DNA of 64,000 bases from Nitrospiraceae bacterium. GTDB lineage: Bacteria > Nitrospirota > Nitrospiria > Nitrospirales > UBA8639. Shown one piece after another: positions 35,700-43,527 of this stretch; the stretch's first letter is position 1, and every line of letters starts with the position of its first letter. The stretch lies in contig JACKFF010000001.1 in assembly GCA_020632595.1 (NCBI GenBank), forward strand, positions 62,001 through 126,000, in the 5' to 3' direction. The position numbers and the translations under genes were made by a program. Under the pieces are notes generated by a model. That model saw only the letters and a program-made list of their open reading frames with translations. It did no database searches and was not told where the DNA came from.

Positions 35700-36359
35700 A
35701 AAATCAATCCCATCGTGCTGAACTCGATTTTGTAGCTACCGTAGCCACTTCTTAAAGATACCCTATACACCCAGTCTATTCAATAGCGAAATTGTGATTC
35801 TCCCACTTCTGCACAACTCTCATTCTTTGATTGCGAAGGGCACACTACCAAGAAAAGGGAAATAGGCGGTCCAAATAAAGGTGGTTGACAGGAATCATCT
35901 CAGCGTGCAAAACCTAATAGGCTATTGGCTGGCAGTGGATTTTGAAGTCATTCAAAGTTCTCCGACCATTGCTTGTCCTCAAGAAACTCCTGACCCATGC
36001 AGAACATCGGGATACCCTGGAGCGGTCAGACAAATGCGGGTCGCCACACGGGCGCGGCTGCCCGCAAACCACGATCGGGAGTTGACCCTATCCTCGACGG
36101 ACAGGGATTACCCCGTTCACCATTTTCAATTTGAAATTTCCCACCAGCATTTTGCTCATTGTGCCTCAAAAAAGTATGCGTCTTATCCCCTAAGAGACCA
36201 TTCCCTTATCCAAAGACTTCTGTAAGGCGACCTGTGTAGAAATTTGCCCCACAAATTTTCTGGGTGCGTCTCCTAGGCATTCCTTAATTCACGAATTCCC
36301 ACCCTAGCGAAATTTTTATTGAATGGCTCTTATTGCGGAAAAACGGAAGCGGGTCATGG
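35700..36359. other. intergenic region without a convincing gene
   Basis: About 660 bases. A 114-codon frame at 35881-36225 (+) has no ribosome site or known motif and seems random. One copy of TTATTGCGGAA at 36330-36340 belongs to the promoter region described next. Confidence 0.4.
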
Positions 36360-36392
36360 AATTGATTGCCTTATACTGAAAGGCAATCAATT
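36360..36392. promoter_or_regulatory. 13-bp inverted repeat upstream of the pcm-esterase fusion
   Basis: AATTGATTGCCTT (36360-36372) and AAGGCAATCAATT (36380-36392) are perfect inverse copies around a 7-base spacer. No T-run follows, so it looks more like a protein-binding site than a terminator. It ends where the putative sigma-54 promoter begins. Confidence 0.55.
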
Positions 36393-36407
36393 GGCACCAT
36401 TATTGCG
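36392..36407 (+). promoter_or_regulatory. putative sigma-54 promoter
   Basis: TGGCACCATTATTGC has the -24 GG and -12 GC doublets at the exact sigma-54 spacing (consensus TGGCAC-N5-TTGC). The expected transcript start is near 36418, giving a leader of about 90 bases before the ATG at 36509. A partial second copy of its 3' half, TTATTGCGGAA, lies 70 bases upstream. No enhancer-binding activator gene is nearby. Confidence 0.5.
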
Positions 36408-36508
36408 GAATCAATTTTACAGAATCGCTTGGAGAATTTTTTCAATTTTTTTTTAATACCATGTGACTATTGGCATCATGTTAAAAAGGACATCCTCAGG
36501 AGTCACTT

Positions 36509-38494
36509 ATGAACACGTTCAATAAGTTACGACAGGACATGATTGATCAGCAGTTAGTGGCTCGTGGCCTCCACGACCAAAGGGTGCTTCATGCCATCAA
36601 CGCCGTCCCTCGTGAGGAATTCTTCGCCACAGACCTTGTTGAATTTGCCTATCGTGACTCGCCACTACCGATCGAAGCCAGCCAGACCATTTCTCAACCC
36701 TACATCGTGGCGTTGATGACTGCTGCGCTTGAATTACAACCGGAAGACCGCGTGTTGGAAATCGGGACGGGTTCCGGATATGCCGCGGCGATATTGGGGG
36801 AAATTGCTCAAGAAGTCTATACCATCGAACGACATAAAATACTCGTGGACACCGCACGCACACGCCTCGCGGAACTGGGTTATCGCAACATTCAGGTCCT
36901 GTATGGAGACGGAACCCTGGGATGGCCGGAACATGCCCCCTATGATGCCATTGTTGTCACCGCAGGCGGACCCGAAGTACCTCAACCCCTGAAAGACCAG
37001 TTGGCCATCGGTGGCCGTCTCGTGATCCCCGTGGGCTCGACCCTGCGCACACAAAAACTCATCCGGCTTCGACGCATAAGCGAGCATGAATATCAGGAAG
37101 AGGATATGGGCGGTGTACGTTTTGTCCCACTGATTGGCGCGGCTGGCTGGGAAGACGAAGCTGGGCATACACCCGCCAGGGAGGATTTCGAAGCAAGCCT
37201 ACCCGAGTTGATTGGGCAATCGAGTGAACACTTTGCCAGCATTAAACATGTGAAGCTGGATCACCTCATGAACCGCATCGGTGATAGTCGCCTGATCTTG
37301 CTGGGTGAGGCCTCGCATGGCACCGCCGAGTTCTATGATATGCGTGCGCGAATCACGCGGGAATTAATTGAACAGAAGGGCGTGAATGTTATTGCGGTAG
37401 AAGCCGACTGGCCTGATGCAGCCTCTATCGATCATTATATTCATGGTTCCTCGCCCGATCCGTTCCTGAAAAGTCAGCCATTTTCCCGCTTCCCTACCTG
37501 GATGTGGGCTAATCATTCTGTCCTGAATTTCCTTTCCTGGTTAAAAGCCCATAATGACACCATTAAAGATCCTCATCAGCAGGTGGGTTTTTACGGATTG
37601 GATCTGTACAGCTTGTACAGCTCCATTGAAGTCGTCCTGGATTATCTGGAAAAAGTGGACCCGAAAACAGCAGAAGTGGCGCGGGTTCGCTATGGTTGCC
37701 TGATGCCATGGGCCAGTGATCCCGCAATGTATGGCCGCGTCACCATGACCAGACAGTACCGGGAATGCGAGCATGAAGTCCTGGCGATGCTGAAGGATTT
37801 GCACAAGAAGCGCATGGAATATTCCCGGGCAGACGGAGAACGCTTTTTCAACGCCGAACAAAATGCACGCCTGGTAAGTAATGCCGAACGCTATTATCGT
37901 ACGATGTACTTTGCCGAAAATAGCTCCTGGAACCAGCGTGACCAGCACATGTTTGAAACCTTGCAGTCTGTTCTGGACTTCAGAGGCCCGGATGCCAAGG
38001 CCGTGATCTGGGAACATAATTCACATGTCGGTGACGCACGGGCCACGGAGATGAGTGCTCGTGGTGAGTTCAATGTCGGGCAACTGGTGCGGCAGGCATA
38101 TGGCGATGCGGCCTATCTGATTGGCTTTGGCACCGACCATGGTACCGTTGCCGCGGCATCAGAATGGGGTGGCCCGATGGAAATCAAGCAGGTTCGTCCA
38201 TCGCATCCAGACAGTTATGAATATCTGTGTCATGAAGTGAAGGCCGACAACTTTCTCCTACCTCTCAGGGAACCACTCAAGAACATCACCCGCGAAAAAC
38301 TTCTGCAAGAAAGACTGGAACGCGCGATTGGGGTGATTTATCGGCCCGAAACCGAGTTGCAGAGCCATTATTTTTATGCTTCATTACCACACCAATTTGA
38401 CGAATATATCTGGTTTGATGAGACGCGAGCTGTTGAAGCACTCACCAGAGAGACGACTAAAGATATGCCGGATACCTTCCCCTTTGGATTGTAA
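36509..38494 (+). CDS. protein-L-isoaspartate methyltransferase fused to erythromycin esterase-like domain
   Basis: A 661-residue fusion. Residues 1-215 form a complete PCMT: QTISQPYIVALM and the SAM motif LEIGTGSGYAAAIL (84-90 core), which repairs isoaspartyl residues in aged proteins. Residues about 230-661 form an EreA/EreC-type esterase domain with LGEASHGTAEFY, VEADWPDA and WEHNSHVGDAR, including the catalytic His positions. The link between a protein repair enzyme and an Ere-like hydrolase recurs in bacterial genomes, I believe, but the joint substrate is unknown. AGGAG lies 7 bases before the ATG; a sigma-54-like promoter lies upstream. A second PCMT is at 45410-46189. Confidence 0.92.
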   Translation: MNTFNKLRQDMIDQQLVARGLHDQRVLHAINAVPREEFFATDLVEFAYRDSPLPIEASQTISQPYIVALMTAALELQPEDRVLEIGTGSGYAAAILGEIAQEVYTIERHKILVDTARTRLAELGYRNIQVLYGDGTLGWPEHAPYDAIVVTAGGPEVPQPLKDQLAIGGRLVIPVGSTLRTQKLIRLRRISEHEYQEEDMGGVRFVPLIGAAGWEDEAGHTPAREDFEASLPELIGQSSEHFASIKHVKLDHLMNRIGDSRLILLGEASHGTAEFYDMRARITRELIEQKGVNVIAVEADWPDAASIDHYIHGSSPDPFLKSQPFSRFPTWMWANHSVLNFLSWLKAHNDTIKDPHQQVGFYGLDLYSLYSSIEVVLDYLEKVDPKTAEVARVRYGCLMPWASDPAMYGRVTMTRQYRECEHEVLAMLKDLHKKRMEYSRADGERFFNAEQNARLVSNAERYYRTMYFAENSSWNQRDQHMFETLQSVLDFRGPDAKAVIWEHNSHVGDARATEMSARGEFNVGQLVRQAYGDAAYLIGFGTDHGTVAAASEWGGPMEIKQVRPSHPDSYEYLCHEVKADNFLLPLREPLKNITREKLLQERLERAIGVIYRPETELQSHYFYASLPHQFDEYIWFDETRAVEALTRETTKDMPDTFPFGL

Positions 38495-39170
38495 TTGTTA
38501 GGGAAAGACTACCCAACCATGCTACAATGAGCCCCTCATCCCGGTTGGTACGATCATGCAGGGCTGTCCCTTAAACATCGCTGTGCACACACATTCTTCC
38601 TCCAACAACACTCTTCCCTTTTACCGTTTGAAAAGTTCAGCAGACGTGATAGAAACTTACTGCAGCACATTTTTTAGGGATTATACAGAAAGTATGGCTC
38701 CACACTCTTTCAGCAGGATACCTGAAATGTTCATCTCCCAATGTCCAACGCCTGCCGCCCGGCCCTCTGGATGGACGCTCTCATGACCAGGCGAGCCTTG
38801 TTTGAGCGCCGCGAGTTGGCTCGCCCTCCTGTGGCTTGCGTCCATCTCATTTCGTGGGGCCGGGCGGGGCGTCAATGGTTTTGGCTCCTTTTGCCGAAAC
38901 AAAAGGGGCTCGGCTGCCGGGCCGAAACCCGGCAATACAGAAAAGCACGGTGATACGCGAGTTCGGGAAGAATAAGGGACTCATTCACCGACCAACGGGT
39001 CTCAACTCGAAGACCTCAAAATAGATTTCCGATATAAATAATATTGCTGTAAAGTCAGAACCATAAATTGTTTATGATCCTTCTCTAGCCATCACAGACG
39101 AAATAATCCAGGAGAACACCAGTCATCACTCAAAAGATTCACAAACGTTCCCAAACATGAGGAGGTCCCC
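38495..39170. other. intergenic region containing repeat copy D
   Basis: Apart from the repeat at 38746-38941 there is no supported gene. The last 50 bases hold the AGGAGG site for the ACT-like protein. Confidence 0.5.
38746..38941 (+). repeat. hairpin-module repeat, single right module (copy D)
   Basis: One module plus right arm (38878-38939). Nested perfect stems: ACGCC/GGCGT (38748/38868), CGCCCGGCCC/GGGCCGGGCG (38756/38857), GATGGACGC/GCGTCCATC (38770/38838) and GGCGAGCC/GGCTCGCC (38790/38818). The 20-base loop TTGTTTGAGCGCCGCGAGTT (38798-38817) is identical to copy C although the inner and second stems differ throughout. This copy has no left half. Confidence 0.88.
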
Positions 39171-39587
39171 ATGCCCAATTCCGTCCGACTTGCCAAGTAT
39201 TACAAAATGATGGTTCCCCATAAATCGGGACAAGGCATCAAGCTCCTGGAGCACCTACAACAGTCCCAGGTTAACCTGTTAGCCTTTCTGGCTTTTCCGA
39301 AAAAAAACGGGAAAGCCCAAGTCGACTGTGTGCCCGTCGACCCTGCAAAGTTTACGGCCGCCGCCAAAAAGGCCAAATGGAATATCAAAGGTCCCAAAGC
39401 CTGTTTTGTCATCGATGATAAGGATCAAATGGGGGCCTTCGTTCCGTATGCTGCAAAACTCGCAGAAGCGAAAATCAACATACGGGCGGCCGCGGCCGTG
39501 ACAGGTGGCGCAGGACGCTGCGGGGCCATTTTGTGGGTCAACCAAAAGGATGTGAAAAAAGCAGCCAAAGCCCTTGGGGCTGAGTGA
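39171..39587 (+). CDS. ACT-like domain protein
   Basis: A 138-residue basic protein. The pattern VPHKSGQGIKLLEHLQQSQVN, then LAFLAF and, in the second half, MGAFVPYAAKLAEAKINIRA and GGAGRCGAILWV suggests two ACT-like beta-alpha-beta units, the fold that binds amino acids or other small ligands for regulation. No enzyme domain is attached. Many Lys and Ala residues (ending KKAAKALGAE). GAGGAGG precedes the ATG. It stands alone; a role in metabolic regulation is inferred only from the fold. Confidence 0.65.
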   Translation: MPNSVRLAKYYKMMVPHKSGQGIKLLEHLQQSQVNLLAFLAFPKKNGKAQVDCVPVDPAKFTAAAKKAKWNIKGPKACFVIDDKDQMGAFVPYAAKLAEAKINIRAAAAVTGGAGRCGAILWVNQKDVKKAAKALGAE

Positions 39588-39865
39588 GGACTTTGAGCCA
39601 AAAACAAACGGCAATATTGCATCCAGGATGGTTTTTGGAATCAGGGAATCTTTAGAATCCTTGTTATGCTCAAAGAGGAAGGTATGCCATTAACTTTACA
39701 TGAACGCTGCTTAACGCAATCAGCAACTTATTGCAGACCAGGACAATACATTTTTACGAGTTGCGAAATTTTTTGTTGAGAAAAGCTTGTTTGGGGACCG
39801 ACCCAAAGCGGCCACAAGGCGGTCGCCGGTTGTTTCAACGACTGCCTGTATTCGCGAATAACGCA

Positions 39866-40393
39866 ATGTCTGACAAACTTCAGATTCGCGAGAGTGTGCA
39901 AGGTGATGTCGCTGCAATTGAGTCATTATATCCCGAAGCGTTCCCGGACGAGGATCTGGTTCCGCTCGTGCGGGACCTTTTGCAGGATGCGGCAATTGCC
40001 ATTTCGCTCATCGGGACGATTGACTTGTTGATTGTAGGACATGCCATCTTCACGAAATGCGGCATGATCGGAAGTGGCGTCAAAGCTGCCCTGCTCGGGC
40101 CACTCGCTGTCGCGCCAGCCTGGCAAAGACGTGGCATCGGGAGTGCAATGGTGCTTGCTGGCCTAAAACGGCTTGAAGACGCCGACGTAAACTTAGTATG
40201 TGTACTGGGTGACCCTGCATACTATGGCCGCCTTGGGTTTGTGCCAGAGACTCTTGTAGAGCCGCCATTCCACTTGCCAACTGAGTATAGCGGAGCATGG
40301 CAGTCACAATGCTTGGGCGGGACAACCATACCCTATGACGGAAAACTGTCCGTCCCTCCCCAGTGGCTCAAACCCGCCTTGTGGTCTCCTTAA
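39866..40393 (+). CDS. GNAT-family N-acetyltransferase
   Basis: About 175 residues with the GNAT core: acetyl-CoA site LLGPLAVAPAWQRRGIGSAM (Q/RxxGxG/A) followed by a YxRLGF motif in YYGRLGFVPE. This is the YhbS-like branch. Start at ATG 39866 (MSDKLQIRES) by domain start; the longer frame from 39731 has no ribosome site and a poor N-terminus. Acceptor substrate unknown. The gene stands alone and, like its neighbours here, may be an accessory acquisition. Confidence 0.85.
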   Translation: MSDKLQIRESVQGDVAAIESLYPEAFPDEDLVPLVRDLLQDAAIAISLIGTIDLLIVGHAIFTKCGMIGSGVKAALLGPLAVAPAWQRRGIGSAMVLAGLKRLEDADVNLVCVLGDPAYYGRLGFVPETLVEPPFHLPTEYSGAWQSQCLGGTTIPYDGKLSVPPQWLKPALWSP

Positions 40394-40757
40394 ATCATCC
40401 CTTTCTGGCCGATACCGGGACATTCGGACACGGGTTTTCCGTTCAGGATATCAAACGGGTTGTCTGGATATTTCCTTGCGACGCTTGTGCACATCTTTCC
40501 AGCAAGTTGCCTCCCGCTGTCGACAAGAATAGTTACGTTCCCTATAGATCCCTTCTTGCAAAGCATTGCCAACCTCAAGACACTCAACTGATTCAATTTT
40601 GCAAATTCCCTGTTACAGAATTTTCCTACGAAACCGGTGATGCGAGTCATCACTAAACAGGTCGCTTAGCATGCATTATCGTAGCGATACGCCCGGCACC
40701 CTGACCTTGTGGGTCGCTGATGAGGAATTCGCCAGGCATAACCAAGTCGCGTGATTG
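40394..40757. other. intergenic stretch, nothing recognised
   Basis: Frames on both strands (40363-40656 +, 40390-40653 -) overlap and show no motif or ribosome site. I see no repeat or hairpin of note. Confidence 0.4.
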
Positions 40758-41927
40758 TTATTGAAGAACCAAATACCCATCCGGTGCCAGGCTGGTCGCC
40801 AGCATCACGCTGTTAATATCACGATGCCCGGTCCAACTGTGACTTTGTTGATTGCCCGGCTCAAGCCAGAAGGCCTCGATGGATTCGATCAATGGAAGAA
40901 AACGCCCAAGGCCCGACAGGCTGGCCCGCAACTCCTGTGGGTTGGAAAATTTCTCCGGATGCAGTTCGATGGCTTTCTGCATCTTCACAATGGCATGGAG
41001 GCCGATGGATAGCCCTAACTCGCGAAAGGCCAGACGGTAATCGGCAGAGGCATTCAGGGACCGGCTCCGGACAAAAGCCTTCAGACCAAGCTCCGCATCT
41101 CGCAAGAGCAAGACCAATCGATCTGATTCGCGCAAATTGGCACTGCTCATTAATTGTGTCAGTCTGTGGGCATCGGAAAGAAGTCCACCGATTCCCAGTG
41201 GATCATCCGTCCTCCATGTCATCCCTTCACACATCGCGATCATCTCAGCAATCTCTGGCCCCAGAGGGCTGTCTGCATAGGGATCGCCCAATCTCACAGC
41301 TGTCGCACGATTTTGCTGGTAAGTGATCAGCCCGTCGAGCGGATCGTGCTGCCCCATGGACGGGACCAGGGGATAGGAGAGGTCGATGCTCATTTTCCAA
41401 TACATGCGCTTGGGGCCACCACCCCAGGGTGTATAGGTGAAGCGGGCATGGGCGATCCCGGCCAGTTCCAAAGCCCACCGGTTATACACGGCATCTCCCG
41501 TCACCCGTGCCAGACAATCGAGGGCATGCATCCATTTGGTCAGATAATGAAAATACTGCCCATCCCGTTCCCATTCCAAATGGTCATCATACGGTTGATC
41601 CGGTCCGCGTTCAGCAAGCGCTTTCCCGATTCTCAGGCCGCCTCGGGTCGGATGCAGCTCTCCTTCCTGTTCGTCCAATCCACTGATCCATCCCTGGCGC
41701 GAATCGTCCTCCCGGTGTCGCCCCAGGACACGGTGGACTTGAGAGACAAGACGTATGGCATCTTCCTGGTAATGTTCCTCCCCTGTCTGACGGAAAAGTT
41801 CCAGATAGTTGCAAACGGCAAACGCATCGGTCCAGAGATAGCGACGAGGCGGTCGAGCCGGGGTCTTCAGGCCCGTCCGCTCAGCGAACCCGGTCATGAT
41901 TGCCCTAACGGTAGATATATCTTTCAT
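40758..41927 (-). CDS. uncharacterised protein, probable alpha/alpha-toroid fold
   Basis: A 389-residue soluble protein, no signal peptide. Regular helical repeats with conserved aromatic and acidic residues (RYLWTDAFAVCNYLELF, WMHALDCLARVTGDAVYNRW, MSIDLSYPLVPSMGQHDPLDG) recall six-hairpin glycosidase-like or lanthionine cyclase-like toroids. The family is one I have seen annotated only as hypothetical. LWTDAFAVCNYL and GQHDPLDG could form an active site. It lies upstream of the GH13 and Usp genes, so a carbohydrate link is conceivable but not shown. GGGG lies about 8 bases before the ATG. Confidence 0.65.
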   Translation of the reverse strand: MKDISTVRAIMTGFAERTGLKTPARPPRRYLWTDAFAVCNYLELFRQTGEEHYQEDAIRLVSQVHRVLGRHREDDSRQGWISGLDEQEGELHPTRGGLRIGKALAERGPDQPYDDHLEWERDGQYFHYLTKWMHALDCLARVTGDAVYNRWALELAGIAHARFTYTPWGGGPKRMYWKMSIDLSYPLVPSMGQHDPLDGLITYQQNRATAVRLGDPYADSPLGPEIAEMIAMCEGMTWRTDDPLGIGGLLSDAHRLTQLMSSANLRESDRLVLLLRDAELGLKAFVRSRSLNASADYRLAFRELGLSIGLHAIVKMQKAIELHPEKFSNPQELRASLSGLGRFLPLIESIEAFWLEPGNQQSHSWTGHRDINSVMLATSLAPDGYLVLQ

Positions 41928-42598
41928 AGACCAACCCCAGAAAGCCTGCTCTCAGGCCCTCCTTCCATCGACGCTCCAGACATAAGCACCCAACAGGCAC
42001 TTGAATCTGACGCCTGAACAGAAGAAATCGTCACTGCAAGGTCAGTTGCCGCCAACCATCAGACAAAACCTGCCCTTCCATGAGCGGGCATTTCCTCCAT
42101 CAAGTCAAATATCTTTGTTACAAGATGATTCAGAATGGAGTGTTTCCAGCACAAGCCGGTAGTTGTCTTGATCAAAGATTGTGAAGCGTGTACTCCTTTC
42201 CTCCAAAGCCTGTGCGCATGAACTGTAACACTCCGGGACACACGAGGATATGCGCATGTGAATGTTCTCAGATCCTACAATATTATGCAGCCCTTCACCC
42301 CACCGCCGAACCAGTGTAGAATTAGAATCCATTGTACCAATGCCCAGCAACCTGCATTCCCGGGTCTAAGGCGACAGTGTCCTGGTGGACAATTTGATTC
42401 GGGTCAAACAATCGTTCCCATTCGCAGCCAAAGCCGGAAGGCGTTGAGGGAGGCCCCCTTTAGGGAATAATGTGGTGAAGGCATTCAGCTCGCTCAGGCC
42501 GGCAGACGATATCTTGGAATGCCCTTTGGATGAACAAAATACGCCAACTATCCTGGTTAGGGGGTAGCGAAATTCACGTCAAATGAAGGGAGTGATCT
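41928..42598. other. intergenic stretch, possibly decayed coding sequence
   Basis: Two overlapping minus-strand frames (42105-42350 and 42059-42241) have protein-like segments (FTIFDQDNYRLVLETLHSE, then TKIFDLMEEMPAHGR in another frame) that could be the remains of one gene broken by a frameshift, but I recognise no family. GAAGGGAG at the right end is the ribosome site of the Usp gene. Confidence 0.35.
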
Positions 42599-43105
42599 AT
42601 GGTAAGGGATAAGACATTACTCGTCAGTGTCGACGGGTCAGATTCTTCCATTCGAAGCGTCTCCTACGTGGCTGAAATGATTGGGGCCCGTGAAGATTTT
42701 CATGTCGTGCTTTTTCACATCCTCCCCCCGATTCCTCCCGACCTTTTGGAATTCGGGGGCGCGGAAGATCCGGCAACCGAACAAAAGCTGGATGCGACCT
42801 TAAAAAAAGAGCAGGCTCAATGGATCGAGAAGGCAAAACAGGATGCGGAACCAATCTTAGATAACGCCAAGACGATTCTGTATCGGATTGGGGTATTACC
42901 CGCCATGGTCAGCGTCGTGTTTTCTCAATCCATCCACCGGCCGGATATTGTTGGTGAATTGATCGGGACAGCTCACAAACAGAATTGCGGAACCATCGTC
43001 GTTGGACGGGAATCGTACTCAAGCTTCAAAGAAATATTTCATCACCATGTGGGCGAAGAGCTGGCCAAAAAAGGGCAGGGCTTTGCCGTTTGGGTCATTG
43101 CCTGA
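42599..43105 (+). CDS. universal stress protein family, degenerate ATP site
   Basis: A 168-residue Usp-fold protein: TLLVSVDGSDSSIRSVSYVA at the start, a helical middle and CGTIVVGRESYSS near the end. The ATP-binding signature G-2x-G-9x-G-S/T of nucleotide-binding Usps is not intact (VVGRES then HHHVGEEL), so it is probably of the non-ATP-binding type. Usps promote survival under stress by unclear mechanisms. GAAGGGAG lies 7 bases before the ATG. A MITE-like element and a GH13 gene follow. Confidence 0.82.
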   Translation: MVRDKTLLVSVDGSDSSIRSVSYVAEMIGAREDFHVVLFHILPPIPPDLLEFGGAEDPATEQKLDATLKKEQAQWIEKAKQDAEPILDNAKTILYRIGVLPAMVSVVFSQSIHRPDIVGELIGTAHKQNCGTIVVGRESYSSFKEIFHHHVGEELAKKGQGFAVWVIA

Positions 43106-43527
43106 TAGTGAATCAAGAAGCCCGGCCTGAGAAAAATTTTTCCATTATCGAGGGTTCCGGTATTGGTGAATGACCAAAACTATCCGACAGGCGACACGGG
43201 AATTCGGGCCATATTTCAGCCATGATTGGACATAACCATCGTGAATAAAAGAAGATGCTCTTCTGGGTTTTGTGTGAGTCAGCCATGCTGTCACGTATTT
43301 GCGACCAAAAACGCTACCGGTCATTCCTCCCCTTTGTAAGGGGAGGACTAGGGTGAGGTAGAGTCTCGGATCTTTAGGCATCTTGCTGGCAATAGGAAAA
43401 TTTGGCCAACAGTTGCGATATGGTGTTTCTACCTCCCCTGCCCCCTCCTTACAAAGGAGGGGGATTGAGAACCGGAATGAGGGTTCGCCCACACGATTTT
43501 CTGAAGAGCTAAAAAAAGGAGTCCGTC
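43106..43527. other. intergenic region containing a MITE-like repeat
   Basis: Holds the inverted element at 43326-43463. No gene seen. The ribosome site AAAAGGAG for the GH13 gene is at the right end. Confidence 0.5.
43326..43463. mobile_element. short element with hairpin ends
   Basis: The left end is a perfect hairpin CCTCCCCTT-TGT-AAGGGGAGG (43326-43346) and the right end a perfect hairpin CCCCCTCCTT-ACA-AAGGAGGGGG (43441-43463). The two ends with their flanks (GGGTGAGGTAG and its inverse CTACCTCCCC) are inverted relative to each other, so the unit is a non-coding palindromic element of about 140 bases, of the type widely scattered in bacterial genomes. Confidence 0.6.

Noticed and set aside
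35881..36225. 114-codon plus-strand frame
   Set aside because: No ribosome site and no family; sits in an otherwise non-coding stretch.
28835..39000. CRISPR array suggested by repeated units
   Set aside because: Repeats are long, few, inverted and unevenly spaced, with no short direct repeats or spacers and no cas genes.
41154..42017. 287-codon plus-strand frame
   Set aside because: Antisense to the 389-residue protein gene at 40758-41927, whose helical pattern and start are better.
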